Source: CAXBNB01 sp040151475 (GTDB lineage: Bacteria > Bacteroidota > Bacteroidia > Cytophagales > Cyclobacteriaceae). From it: a stretch of 64,000 nt of DNA. Each line of letters starts with the position of its first letter. The stretch's first letter is position 1. Below, one piece after another: positions 17,577-25,045 of the stretch. The DNA is taken from assembly GCF_040151475.1 (NCBI RefSeq), contig NZ_JBDKWG010000120.1:27629-91628 (forward strand), read 5' to 3'. Both the position numbers and the translations under genes were made by a program. Under the pieces are notes generated by a model. That model ran no database searches and was not told the DNA's origin. It saw only the letters and a program-made list of their open reading frames with translations.

Positions 17577-18367
17577 ATCAAACAGGCTATTATTGCAACC
17601 CCTCCTATAACGAAACAGTAAATGGCGAAGTAAATCAGTTTCCCTTTTTTCACAATGGAAATCATCCATTTGCATGCCAATAACCCGGAGATAAATGCAG
17701 TCAAAAAGCCGACAGTTAATGACAATAACGATATATCTGATGCCAGCTCGGGGGTTTCTATGAGATTCTTCACTTTGAGGAGCATCGCACCAAGAATTGG
17801 AATCAAAACCATTAAAAAGGAAAATTTAGCAGCTTTTTCTTTATCAACACCCAGTAGCAGAGCTGTCGAAATTGTAGCTCCAGACCTTGATATGCCAGGC
17901 ATGATCGCTATGGCCTGAGCTATTCCAATTAATACTGCCTTGGGGTAAGTTACACTGCCTTTGGTTTGTCCTCTGAAAAAAGTAAATAATAGCAACAACC
18001 CAGTGAGCAGGAGCATAGACCCGACCAGTAAAATCTGACCTCCAAAAAATGACTCTATTTTATCTTCGAATAATACACCCACTACGCCAACAGGAATCAT
18101 TGAAATAATCATCTTCAATGAAAACTCCACTGAATCGTTCCATTCAAATTTAAAAATGTCTTTGATGATCTGAAAAATATCTTCTCGAAAAACAACAATT
18201 GTACTAAGTGCAGTAGCACCATGCACCACTATGGAAAACAGTAAATTGTCTTTCGATTTCACTCCCAAAAGTACCGTTCCGATTTCGAGATGTCCACTAC
18301 TACTTACTGGCAGAAATTCAGTAAGACCCTGAATTATCCCCAGAATAATTGCTTCCAGAAATGTCAT
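17573..18367 (-). CDS. uppP: Undecaprenyl-diphosphate phosphatase
   Basis: UppP (BacA) recycles the lipid carrier of peptidoglycan synthesis by removing phosphate from undecaprenyl pyrophosphate, and its presence raises bacitracin tolerance. The 264-residue protein has about seven to eight membrane segments and both family signatures: ILGIIQGLTEFLPVSSSGHL near the N-terminus and the PGISRSGATIS block at about 156-166. It overlaps the DUF3098 gene and truB by 4 bp each, showing tight translational coupling. Confidence 0.96.
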   Translation of the reverse strand: MTFLEAIILGIIQGLTEFLPVSSSGHLEIGTVLLGVKSKDNLLFSIVVHGATALSTIVVFREDIFQIIKDIFKFEWNDSVEFSLKMIISMIPVGVVGVLFEDKIESFFGGQILLVGSMLLLTGLLLLFTFFRGQTKGSVTYPKAVLIGIAQAIAIMPGISRSGATISTALLLGVDKEKAAKFSFLMVLIPILGAMLLKVKNLIETPELASDISLLSLTVGFLTAFISGLLACKWMISIVKKGKLIYFAIYCFVIGGVAIIACLI

Positions 18368-18579
18368 TTATCCTCTTTGGACTTGTGCAGAATAGCAAAA
18401 AATTGAATAATAAACCCGGCTAAAACAGTCATGGGGCCAATAGTCAGACCCAATATACCGAACCCGTAAGGTTCTGTATCCATCGACATTAGTATAAAAC
18501 CCAAAATGAGTACCACTATACCTGCTACCATCAAGATATAGTTTTGTTTAGTAAAGGCAAGCTTGTTATTCTTACTCAT
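18364..18579 (-). CDS. DUF3098 membrane protein
   Basis: A 71-residue protein with two hydrophobic segments (ILMVAGIVVLILGFILMSM and a second around MTVLAGFIIQFFAIL). The opening FTKQNY and the intervening Gly-rich link match DUF3098, a short Bacteroidota family always found beside ftsX. ATG at 18579 is preferred to the TTG at 18588, which would overlap the ftsX stop. Its position between ftsX and uppP suggests a role at the cell envelope, but no function is known to me. Confidence 0.88.
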   Translation of the reverse strand: MSKNNKLAFTKQNYILMVAGIVVLILGFILMSMDTEPYGFGILGLTIGPMTVLAGFIIQFFAILHKSKEDK

Positions 18580-18584
18580 GGCTA

Positions 18585-19481
18585 TCAATATAATTCATCC
18601 AAAGATAATTTGAGGTATTTTTTAATGGCTGCAAATGTACTGATAAAACCAACAACCGTTCCCAAAACCAGTATAATACCGGTCAAAATAAGCAGCTTGT
18701 CGTTTGACTGCAATTCACTTAAACCCTCAATTTTAGTGTTGGCAAAATAAAGTAGCACACCTAAAATGGCAACTGCTAACACACCAGAAATAAACCCGTA
18801 TAAAGATGCTCTGATCAAAAAAGGTTTTTGAATAAATGTGGAAGTAGCTCCAACCAATTGCATACTTCGTATCAGAAATCTTTGTGAAAACAACGCCAAT
18901 TTGATTGTATTGTTTATTAAAATGGCAACTACAAGAAACAGTATCAATGAAAATCCAATGAGTACTACACTAATCTTAGCCAGATTCTCATTTATGCTAT
19001 TCACTAAATTTTCGATATAAGTGACCTCATAGACACCTCTGATTGTTGCGATTTCCTTTTTGATTTCAGCCAGATTCTCTGACAGGTGAAACTCTGGTTT
19101 TATTTTCAAAACGACAACATCCCTAAGTGGGTTATCACCCAAAAAACTAACAAAATCTTCTCCGGTTTCTTCAATGAATTGTTTTGCGGCTTCTTGTTTA
19201 GTAATTGTGGTTACCTGAGGTATCTCATTTTTCACGTAAACATAATCCTTGGAAGAAAGTGTTTTAGATATCTTGGTGACTTCATTATTACTCAGGTCTT
19301 TATTCAAAAAAACCTGCATTTCCACATTTTCCTGAATGTTTTGAGTCAGTTTATCGGTTAGTATTACCAATAAACCAAATAAGCCTATCACAAATAAGGC
19401 GAGCGTAATACTAAATATTACACTGACAAAGGGATAGCTTCCCAGTTTTTTCTTTTTGAATTTTTTTTCTTTTACAGACAT
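18585..19481 (-). CDS. ftsX: Cell division ABC-type permease FtsX
   Basis: FtsX works with the ATPase FtsE at the division site to control peptidoglycan hydrolases. The protein (298 residues from ATG at 19481) has a cytoplasmic basic N-terminus, a membrane segment (FVSVIFSITLALFVIGLFGLLVIL), an extracytoplasmic loop domain (about 50-165) and three C-terminal membrane helices with the FtsX-domain pattern SMQLVGATSTFIQKPFLIRA. No ftsE is adjacent, which is usual in Bacteroidota. A TTG nine bases upstream is a less likely start. It heads the ftsX-DUF3098-uppP-truB-ribF series. Confidence 0.93.
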   Translation of the reverse strand: MSVKEKKFKKKKLGSYPFVSVIFSITLALFVIGLFGLLVILTDKLTQNIQENVEMQVFLNKDLSNNEVTKISKTLSSKDYVYVKNEIPQVTTITKQEAAKQFIEETGEDFVSFLGDNPLRDVVVLKIKPEFHLSENLAEIKKEIATIRGVYEVTYIENLVNSINENLAKISVVLIGFSLILFLVVAILINNTIKLALFSQRFLIRSMQLVGATSTFIQKPFLIRASLYGFISGVLAVAILGVLLYFANTKIEGLSELQSNDKLLILTGIILVLGTVVGFISTFAAIKKYLKLSLDELY

Positions 19482-19584
19482 TGAACCCAAAATTAACGCC
19501 TAATATGTAAAAGTAGCTTATCTGATAAGAATAAAATGTGCAGCAAAAGCAAGTGAACCGTAAAAATTTTCTACCAAGAGCTTA

Positions 19585-20478
19585 TTAACTCTTAGATTTT
19601 ATAATATTCAATTCCCTAATTACTTCAGAATCCTGAATACTTAATAAGGGGGATATTTCTTTCACGTCCTGATTCAACCTGAAATAATTTCCATTGTAAT
19701 AAAAGAACAACTTTTTACTTTGAGAACTGTTGATTTCTATTATCTCATACGGAGAAGCTTCAAACTTACCATACAAGTAGAGTTTGTTATGATCTAACTT
19801 ATAATGAAACTTATATCGATTATTAGTAATATTTTCAATGTCTATCTTTTCAATCTTAGCCACATCGGCAAAAGGAGCATTCCGTGAAACTGCTTTCTCT
19901 AAAATTTGATCCGGCTGAGGGTCAGTGTCGCCAGATATATTTTCACTTATCTCCGGCACATGAAAATCAATAATATTCGGTTCAACTTCTGATTTTTCAG
20001 CAGCCTCTTCATTTTTCATTTCTGGGATAGACCAGCTTGCTGCATTGGTGTTTTTGGTGTACCTGTAATCAAGTTTTTCCTTTGAGCCTTTCAAGTCCAT
20101 TGGAGAAGAAATAAAGTCTAGCTTTGATTCCACATGCGACAAAGAATTGACCTTTACTGTAGTTTCACTAGAAAAATAATAGTAGGCACCACTACCTGTC
20201 AAAATAGAAGCAGCAACTATTGAAAGCGTCTTCATTGAAGCAGATTGGGAAATAATCCCCAATAACCCCGGAGTAATGCTTACATTGTTTAGTTGGGTTT
20301 TAAGTTGGTTTTTTCTATACTCTTTGAGTCCCCCAATGATTTCATTTTGATGATCAAACTCTGCTTTGAGTAAAGGATCACTTGTAAGCTGATCTTCGAA
20401 AATATACTTTTCCGATCCCGACATATTATTGTCGAGATATTTATTAACTAATCTTGAATATTCGCTTTGAATTGACAT
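19585..20478 (-). CDS. Single-pass membrane protein, candidate anti-sigma partner
   Basis: A 297-residue protein starting 2 bp after the ECF sigma gene. The N-terminus (YSRLVNKYLDNNMSGSEKYIFEDQLTSDPLLKAEFDHQNEII) has the helical pattern seen at the start of Bacteroidota anti-sigma and sigma-associated membrane proteins. One membrane segment (LSIVAASILTGSGAYYYF, about 84-101) separates it from a C-terminal extracytoplasmic part rich in charged residues, with a beta-strand domain (NNRYKFHYKLDHNKLYLYG). No zinc-binding HxxxCxxC or FecR motif is visible. Anti-sigma function is an inference from position and topology. Confidence 0.7.
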   Translation of the reverse strand: MSIQSEYSRLVNKYLDNNMSGSEKYIFEDQLTSDPLLKAEFDHQNEIIGGLKEYRKNQLKTQLNNVSITPGLLGIISQSASMKTLSIVAASILTGSGAYYYFSSETTVKVNSLSHVESKLDFISSPMDLKGSKEKLDYRYTKNTNAASWSIPEMKNEEAAEKSEVEPNIIDFHVPEISENISGDTDPQPDQILEKAVSRNAPFADVAKIEKIDIENITNNRYKFHYKLDHNKLYLYGKFEASPYEIIEINSSQSKKLFFYYNGNYFRLNQDVKEISPLLSIQDSEVIRELNIIKSKS

Positions 20479-20480
20479 AT

Positions 20481-21020
20481 TTAATCTAAAAAGTCAGAAG
20501 AAGAATACTTCCTTTTTATTAACAAATCCAGTTTCTTCTTACACTTATATTTTTTTGTTTTGGCAGTATCTGTATTTGCCAAATTTAATTTCTTAGCTAT
20601 ATCTGTCATTGACATACCATCAAAATAATGATAAGTCAATATATTACGACAAGTATCTCCCAACTCTTCAATACACTCATGTATTATCCTTATCCTTTCT
20701 TTCTTCTCAAATTCTTGAAAAGTAAACTCTTCCTTGTCACTTTCTGCAAACTTTCCTTTCCGGTCAAGTTCTTTTCTCCACAAATTTAAACATACACTGT
20801 AAAGGTACGTGCTAATCTTCGATGTTAACACCAGATTCCCAGCTATTGCCTTTTGCCAAAATGCCACAAGAGCCTCCTGATAGATATCTTTTGCTTCATC
20901 TTCCGTTCCATTATTATTGATAACCAGTCTGGTCATCATCTTATAATGCTTCTTATAAAGATACTCCAGAGCCTTTTCATCTCCCTGACTTACTTTTTCA
21001 AGTATCTCCCAATCTTTCAT
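20481..21020 (-). CDS. ECF-type RNA polymerase sigma factor
   Basis: A sigma-70 family protein of 179 residues (from ATG at 21020; a TTG two codons upstream is weaker). Region 2 covers ALEYLYKKHYKMMTRLVIN and EDEAKDIYQEALVAFWQK, and region 4 covers EELGDTCRNILTYHYFDGMSMTDIAKKLNL with its helix-turn-helix. The NTDTAKTKKYKCKKKL end matches the Bacteroidota subgroup typically co-encoded with a membrane partner. It would direct RNA polymerase to stress or envelope genes. The regulon is unknown, and the TonB receptor gene at 21.9 kb is transcribed in the same direction but is separated by repeats. Confidence 0.92.
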   Translation of the reverse strand: MKDWEILEKVSQGDEKALEYLYKKHYKMMTRLVINNNGTEDEAKDIYQEALVAFWQKAIAGNLVLTSKISTYLYSVCLNLWRKELDRKGKFAESDKEEFTFQEFEKKERIRIIHECIEELGDTCRNILTYHYFDGMSMTDIAKKLNLANTDTAKTKKYKCKKKLDLLIKRKYSSSDFLD

Positions 21021-21348
21021 TGTCAAAAAGCTCTCGCTTTTGTTTTAATACTACAATCAATTGAATTGTAACCACCTAACCCTCAATAATTCTGGTAATT
21101 ACGAAAATTAGACAGTAGTAATTTAACTATTTTTGTCAAAAAAAAAGCCCTAATCCAAACAAACTGCATAGAATAGGCGTCAGTGTAAACCGAATCTCAA
21201 ATTAATTTCTTAAAGGCTGTGATAAACATAATCAATCTATACCAGGCTATGGACTATATAAGGGCACATTATGGTTATCGTAATCATACGTACTTGGTTT
21301 GATACCAAAACCATCAGCAAATAAAATCAATTTACAGGAGTAGTACCC
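21021..21348. other. Non-coding stretch upstream of the sigma-factor gene
   Basis: 328 bp without a convincing gene. It must contain the promoter of the ECF sigma gene on the minus strand, but no exact TAnnTTTG box is present. A short hairpin-forming sequence (TTGGT/ACCAA with a 5-nt loop) lies near 21293-21307. From 21349 rightward the repeat cluster begins. Confidence 0.6.
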
Positions 21349-21381
21349 AGACCTGACAGGTTTTGGAGACCTGTCAGGTCT
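21349..21381. repeat. Palindromic repeat, copy 1 (ACCTGTCAGGT family)
   Basis: AGACCTGACAGGT (21349-21361) and its exact reverse complement (21369-21381) form a 13-bp stem with a 7-nt loop. It shares its arm with copy 3 and the pattern with copy 2. Confidence 0.9.
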
Positions 21382-21402
21382 CTTTCTACACTGGCAGTAC
21401 TT

Positions 21403-21435
21403 AAACCTGTAAGGTTTCTAAAACCTTACAGGTTT
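21403..21435. repeat. Palindromic repeat, copy 2 (variant arm)
   Basis: AAACCTGTAAGGTTT (21403-21417) and its exact reverse complement (21421-21435) make a 15-bp stem with a 3-nt loop. The arm is a variant of copies 1 and 3 (CTGTAAGG against CTGACAGG). Because changes are mirrored on both arms, the palindromic form seems to be maintained. Confidence 0.88.
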
Positions 21436-21462
21436 GAATCAGCCTACTTCGAGTAACCTGAT

Positions 21463-21840
21463 TACTTTAAAACCGCTTTGTCCATAGACCTGCCTGTAAA
21501 GGAAATTATCCCCGAAATTTCGGGTAGAGCAGACCCTGATTGTGAATGCGCCTGCCTGAGCGGGAAAAAGTACCCTGCTTCCACTGCCTTCCTGAATGAG
21601 CCCTGGATGGCTGGCAAGAAGATATACATACTGAATGGCCGCCAAGACTATCGCTTTGCGCATGGCATATTTTCTGGGTGAGGAAGTCGGCAAAACGGTC
21701 GGCTACCGCATCCGCTTTGAGAGCAGGGATCGGTATACACACGTATAGAAGTACTCACAGAGGGTATCCTTACCCGCATGCTCCACAGTGGCAATGAGTT
21801 GAAAGCGGCCATGGCCATCTTCGATGAGTTTCGCAAGAGA
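21463..21840 (+). pseudogene. Decayed N-terminal fragment of ATP-dependent helicase HrpB
   Basis: Reading the plus strand through several frames recovers the start of a HrpB-type DExH helicase. Frame 1 at 21478 gives LSIDLPVKEIIPEI. Frame 2 at 21545-21580 gives a Walker A segment, NAPA-stop-AGKSTLLPL. Frame 1 at 21586 gives AFLNEPWMAGKKIYIL. Frame 2 at 21641 gives AAKTIALRMAYFLGEEVGKT followed by VGYRIRFESR. Frame 1 at 21739 gives TRIEVLTEGILTRML and AMAIFDEF (motif II, with DEFH changed to DEFR). That needs at least four frameshifts and one nonsense codon at 21557. Only about 125 of some 820 residues remain, and the match stops at palindrome copy 3. It cannot make a functional helicase. Confidence 0.85.
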
Positions 21841-21872
21841 GACCTGACAGGTTTTCAAAACCTGTCAGGTCT
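21840..21872. repeat. Palindromic repeat, copy 3
   Basis: AGACCTGACAGGTTTT (21840-21855) and its exact reverse complement (21857-21872) form a 16-bp stem with a single-base loop. It sits 42 bp past the stop of the TonB receptor gene, read on the minus strand, and could act as that gene's transcription terminator. It also marks the exact end of the hrpB homology. Confidence 0.9.
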
Positions 21873-21914
21873 GCATTCAGTAATCCGGTTACTACACAAG
21901 TCTGCGAAATCAGC

Positions 21915-24737
21915 TTAAAAAGTCAACCCATATTTCAAAGAGAAGGTCGTTCCTGTTTCTAAAAACGATGCTATTTGATCGGCAGCTTCATAATTCTTAA
22001 AAAACTGCTGTCTCTTGGAATTGAGGATATTGGTTATCCTGAATGTCACCTTAGAACGCCTTTCTAACCCAAAACTTCTGGATACATTAAGATTTAAAGC
22101 GTGGAAGGCTCTGTTGTAAGTGTCAGGAATGTTTCCTGAACCAACTATCGCCAGGCTCTCTCCCTGAACATTGTAAGAAAGGTTGAAGTTGTATTTTTCA
22201 TCCAAATCGGCATAGTTTAAAAATGCATTGATCAGGTATGGAGCCTGACCAGCCATTGGCCGGTTATCCTTAACGGTCTCGCCTGTTCTTGCCAGTTCAG
22301 AACGAACGTCATATTCTGTTCTGTCTCTTGCTTCATTTACAAAAACCTTGGTAATATCAACCTCCGTATGAGAAACCGACACATTTGAACCCAGTGTCAA
22401 ACCATTGGTGATGAATTCAAGATTCTTTCTGAATTCGAATTCAAGGCCATAAACGAAGCTTCCTGCTACATTTCTTGGAGTAATCTGAGTAGCATCTACT
22501 TCAAACCTTGTGATCTCTATATGTCCGTCAAATTTCTTGTAAAAGGCTGATACGGAAAACATCTCTCCATTTCCGAAAAAGTTTTCAAGTCTCAGGTCAA
22601 AATTATCTACTGTGGTTTTTTTCAAATCAATGTTGCCATTAAACAATACTCCTGCAACCGGATCGGCTATCTGCGCAATAGACTTTTCTTTGAAAGAAGG
22701 TCTGGCCAAAGTTTTGCCGTAAGAAGCCCTTAAGTTGACATTTTCACTTAAAGAATATACCAGACTGGCCGCCGGAAGAATATCTGTTTCATCAAAAGTC
22801 TTTTCATTGGCATATACAATTGATCCTGAGTTGTTTTCACCTGTATAATACATATCTGATTTCTCAAGTCTTGCGCCGTATATGGCTCTAAGTTTTGAAT
22901 CCAGAAAACGCATATCACCCATAGCATAGAAAGCATATACATTTGATTTTGCCTCAAAATTATTTGGTGCTTCGTAGTTCCCTTTGATATAAGTTCCCTG
23001 TCCTGATTCAACAGTCCAAATATTTTCATCTTGAAATAACCAATCCGGATCGTCCTGAATACTTTCAGTTCTCGAATTGTTATCAACTAAATAGTTGTCT
23101 GTAGCAAAATCTCTTGATTTAAGCAAAGCAGCTCCCCCAAACTTGATCTTATTCTTCTCTTGCAAAGAATATGTTAAATCAAACTTAAAGTTTTCGTTTG
23201 TTTCTTGCAGGTCTCTGAAAAACCTCGCTGATTGTCCTCCTTGTCCTCCGGCTATTGAATACCGAATGTTATTTTCGTCTGACTCATCTACTCCTATTCT
23301 GGTAACCCTGAAGTCCGGATCATTGATTTGAGCAATCGTATAAGAATTAGCCCACTCCAATTTCAACTTGTTGAAATTATGCTTTCCTGATATAATGTTA
23401 TTTGTAATTGACCTCTGTGTATAAGTTAATATATCTTCTAATATGGTCTGACCTGTTTCTTCATAATCATTTATGGTTCTGTCTGATGTGGTTTTAATGC
23501 CATTCTGTGTCCTCAAAATACTTGTGCTGAACTCGTGGTTATCAAATTTGATTGATCCTGTTGCCAATGCACTCCAAAGCACATTGTTTCTACCCAAAGC
23601 ACCACTCGTAAATTTGTCGTTGTTCAACTTCGTTATATCTACTTCTTCTGCTTTGGTAAAGAAACCTACCTGATTATTGTCGTAGTATTCAGATTTGTTT
23701 TGATAGTTTAGGATAACTCCATATCCTATAGTGGATTTCTCCTTCTGAATTTGATTGCCGTGGTTAAAAGAGAAGCTGGTATTCATCAGGTTAGAGCCTT
23801 TCTGGGCACCCATTTGAGGATTAAAGCTTCTGGTCAGCTTTTCCAATTCAGGATCGTCCTGTTGTGTAAAAGGGATTTCTGTTTGACGGTCAAAAGGTAG
23901 CTTTCTTGTTCCATCATCGAACCCAAGGAAATCAAGACCTCCACCATTATAAGTAACAAAATCATTTTTGAAATGCATTTTAGGATTGTAACCAACACCT
24001 ACAGAAACTGATGTGGTTTTTTCTTCAGGAAAACTTTTGGTTTCTACGTTCACCATTCCACCTGTAAAATCACCAGCCAAATCAGGTGAGTAGGTCTTAT
24101 ATACCACTACATTTTCCAGAATAGACGTTGGAAAAATATCTATTTGCACATCATTTCTTTCAGGATCCAAACCGGGAATGCTCATTCCATTCAAGGTGGT
24201 TTTGGTATATCGGTCACCCAATCCCCTCACATATACATACCTCCCATCTTGTACCGAAACCCCAGTCACTCTCTTCATAGCTGATGACAAATTAGTGTCA
24301 CCAAGTTTTTTGAACGCCTGAGATGATATCCCATCAATGGTATTGGCAGATTTTTTCTGTACAGACATTAATGCCGCATCTGTATCTCTTAGCAATTTGG
24401 CGGTGATTACCACCTCCTCCAACTGCTCTGTTGATTCTCCTAACTCAATATCTAAAGAAGTAACTTTCTCAGCAATAATTTCAATTTCGCTGACAGTTTT
24501 TGTCTCATAAGAAAAAAATCGGAATTCAACAGTATAAGTACCTGGTTCTAATGGCAGTGAATAGTTTCCGTCAAAATCTGCTGATGTACCTGTAGTTGTA
24601 CCTTGTTTAGAGATTGTGGCTCCAAATAGGCCTTCTCCGGTTTCTGCGTCTATTACTTTTCCCCTGAGAAATCCTTTCTGAGCAAATGTGATGGTGGAAA
24701 GGCTGATCAATAACAACAATAGAAAACTTTTTTTCAT
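21915..24737 (-). CDS. TonB-dependent receptor with carboxypeptidase-regulatory-like domain
   Basis: A 940-residue outer membrane transporter. A signal peptide (LLLLLISLSTITFAQ, cleaved near residue 20) precedes a carboxypeptidase-D-regulatory-like domain (GFLRGKVIDAETGEGLFG to about 105), a plug with SSAMKRVTGVSVQDGRYVYV and GLGDRYTKTTLNGMSIPG, and a barrel ending in TTFSLKYGLTF. The plug motif is of the type in receptors annotated as outer membrane beta-barrel family proteins. The substrate is unknown. The gene follows the secreted lipoprotein gene but has its own promoter box and is separated from it by a terminator. Confidence 0.94.
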   Translation of the reverse strand: MKKSFLLLLLISLSTITFAQKGFLRGKVIDAETGEGLFGATISKQGTTTGTSADFDGNYSLPLEPGTYTVEFRFFSYETKTVSEIEIIAEKVTSLDIELGESTEQLEEVVITAKLLRDTDAALMSVQKKSANTIDGISSQAFKKLGDTNLSSAMKRVTGVSVQDGRYVYVRGLGDRYTKTTLNGMSIPGLDPERNDVQIDIFPTSILENVVVYKTYSPDLAGDFTGGMVNVETKSFPEEKTTSVSVGVGYNPKMHFKNDFVTYNGGGLDFLGFDDGTRKLPFDRQTEIPFTQQDDPELEKLTRSFNPQMGAQKGSNLMNTSFSFNHGNQIQKEKSTIGYGVILNYQNKSEYYDNNQVGFFTKAEEVDITKLNNDKFTSGALGRNNVLWSALATGSIKFDNHEFSTSILRTQNGIKTTSDRTINDYEETGQTILEDILTYTQRSITNNIISGKHNFNKLKLEWANSYTIAQINDPDFRVTRIGVDESDENNIRYSIAGGQGGQSARFFRDLQETNENFKFDLTYSLQEKNKIKFGGAALLKSRDFATDNYLVDNNSRTESIQDDPDWLFQDENIWTVESGQGTYIKGNYEAPNNFEAKSNVYAFYAMGDMRFLDSKLRAIYGARLEKSDMYYTGENNSGSIVYANEKTFDETDILPAASLVYSLSENVNLRASYGKTLARPSFKEKSIAQIADPVAGVLFNGNIDLKKTTVDNFDLRLENFFGNGEMFSVSAFYKKFDGHIEITRFEVDATQITPRNVAGSFVYGLEFEFRKNLEFITNGLTLGSNVSVSHTEVDITKVFVNEARDRTEYDVRSELARTGETVKDNRPMAGQAPYLINAFLNYADLDEKYNFNLSYNVQGESLAIVGSGNIPDTYNRAFHALNLNVSRSFGLERRSKVTFRITNILNSKRQQFFKNYEAADQIASFLETGTTFSLKYGLTF

Positions 24738-24759
24738 TTTGTATGGCTTAAATTTTGTG

Positions 24760-24767
24760 CAAAAGTA
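24760..24767 (-). promoter_or_regulatory. Candidate -7 promoter box of the TonB receptor gene
   Basis: The minus strand reads TACTTTTG, matching TAnnTTTG, 23 bp before the start codon. Transcription would begin about 16 bp before the ATG. No good -33 element is visible at the usual distance. Confidence 0.55.
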
Positions 24768-24992
24768 GCACTGACTGTTGGCTGAAGGTTGGTCAAAACT
24801 TTTATGAAATATTTATCATTTTGAATCTTCCTGAGCTTTGAATTAACATACAGGTAACATAAAATCTTGCATTTTTCACTTAGAAAGACAAACTATAATA
24901 ATTGACCCAATCAGGAGATTTAATCGTATTTTAACAATGATAACATTTAGATAATATTAGTACTGTTCACGATATCCGGATTTCAGGAAAAT

Positions 24993-25022
24993 AAAAAACC
25001 CCAGCTGAATCAGCCGGGGTTT
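24993..25022 (-). terminator. Intrinsic terminator after the secreted lipoprotein gene
   Basis: On the minus strand AAACCCCGGCT pairs with AGCTGGGGTTT (one mismatch) and is followed by a T-rich run, 24 bp past the stop of the lipoprotein gene. It separates that gene from the TonB receptor gene transcribed in the same direction. Confidence 0.8.
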
Positions 25023-25045
25023 CACAATCATATTTTTAGCCTTTA

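Larger units (their letters stand above)
21453..21892. repeat. 14-bp imperfect inverted repeat flanking the hrpB relic
   Basis: GTAACCTGATTACT (21453-21466) and AGTAATCCGGTTAC (21879-21892) are reverse complements at 13 of 14 positions. They bracket the decayed hrpB fragment and palindrome copy 3, outlining a unit of about 440 bp. This could be the ends of a small non-autonomous element or a chance match. Confidence 0.45.

Noticed and set aside
17577..17675. N-terminal extension of TruB by 33 codons
   Set aside because: The added residues lie inside uppP and look unlike TruB; the ATG at 17576 gives the usual 4-bp overlap.
18580..18588. TTG start for the DUF3098 gene
   Set aside because: It would overlap the ftsX stop, and an ATG follows three codons later that gives a normal DUF3098 start.
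21506..21836. Several short minus-strand frames over the hrpB relic (to about 84 codons)
   Set aside because: None resembles a known protein, while the plus-strand segments align with HrpB; they arise from decayed sequence.
21349..21872. CRISPR array made from the three palindromes
   Set aside because: The copies are unevenly spaced, differ in arm sequence, and no cas genes are in the window.
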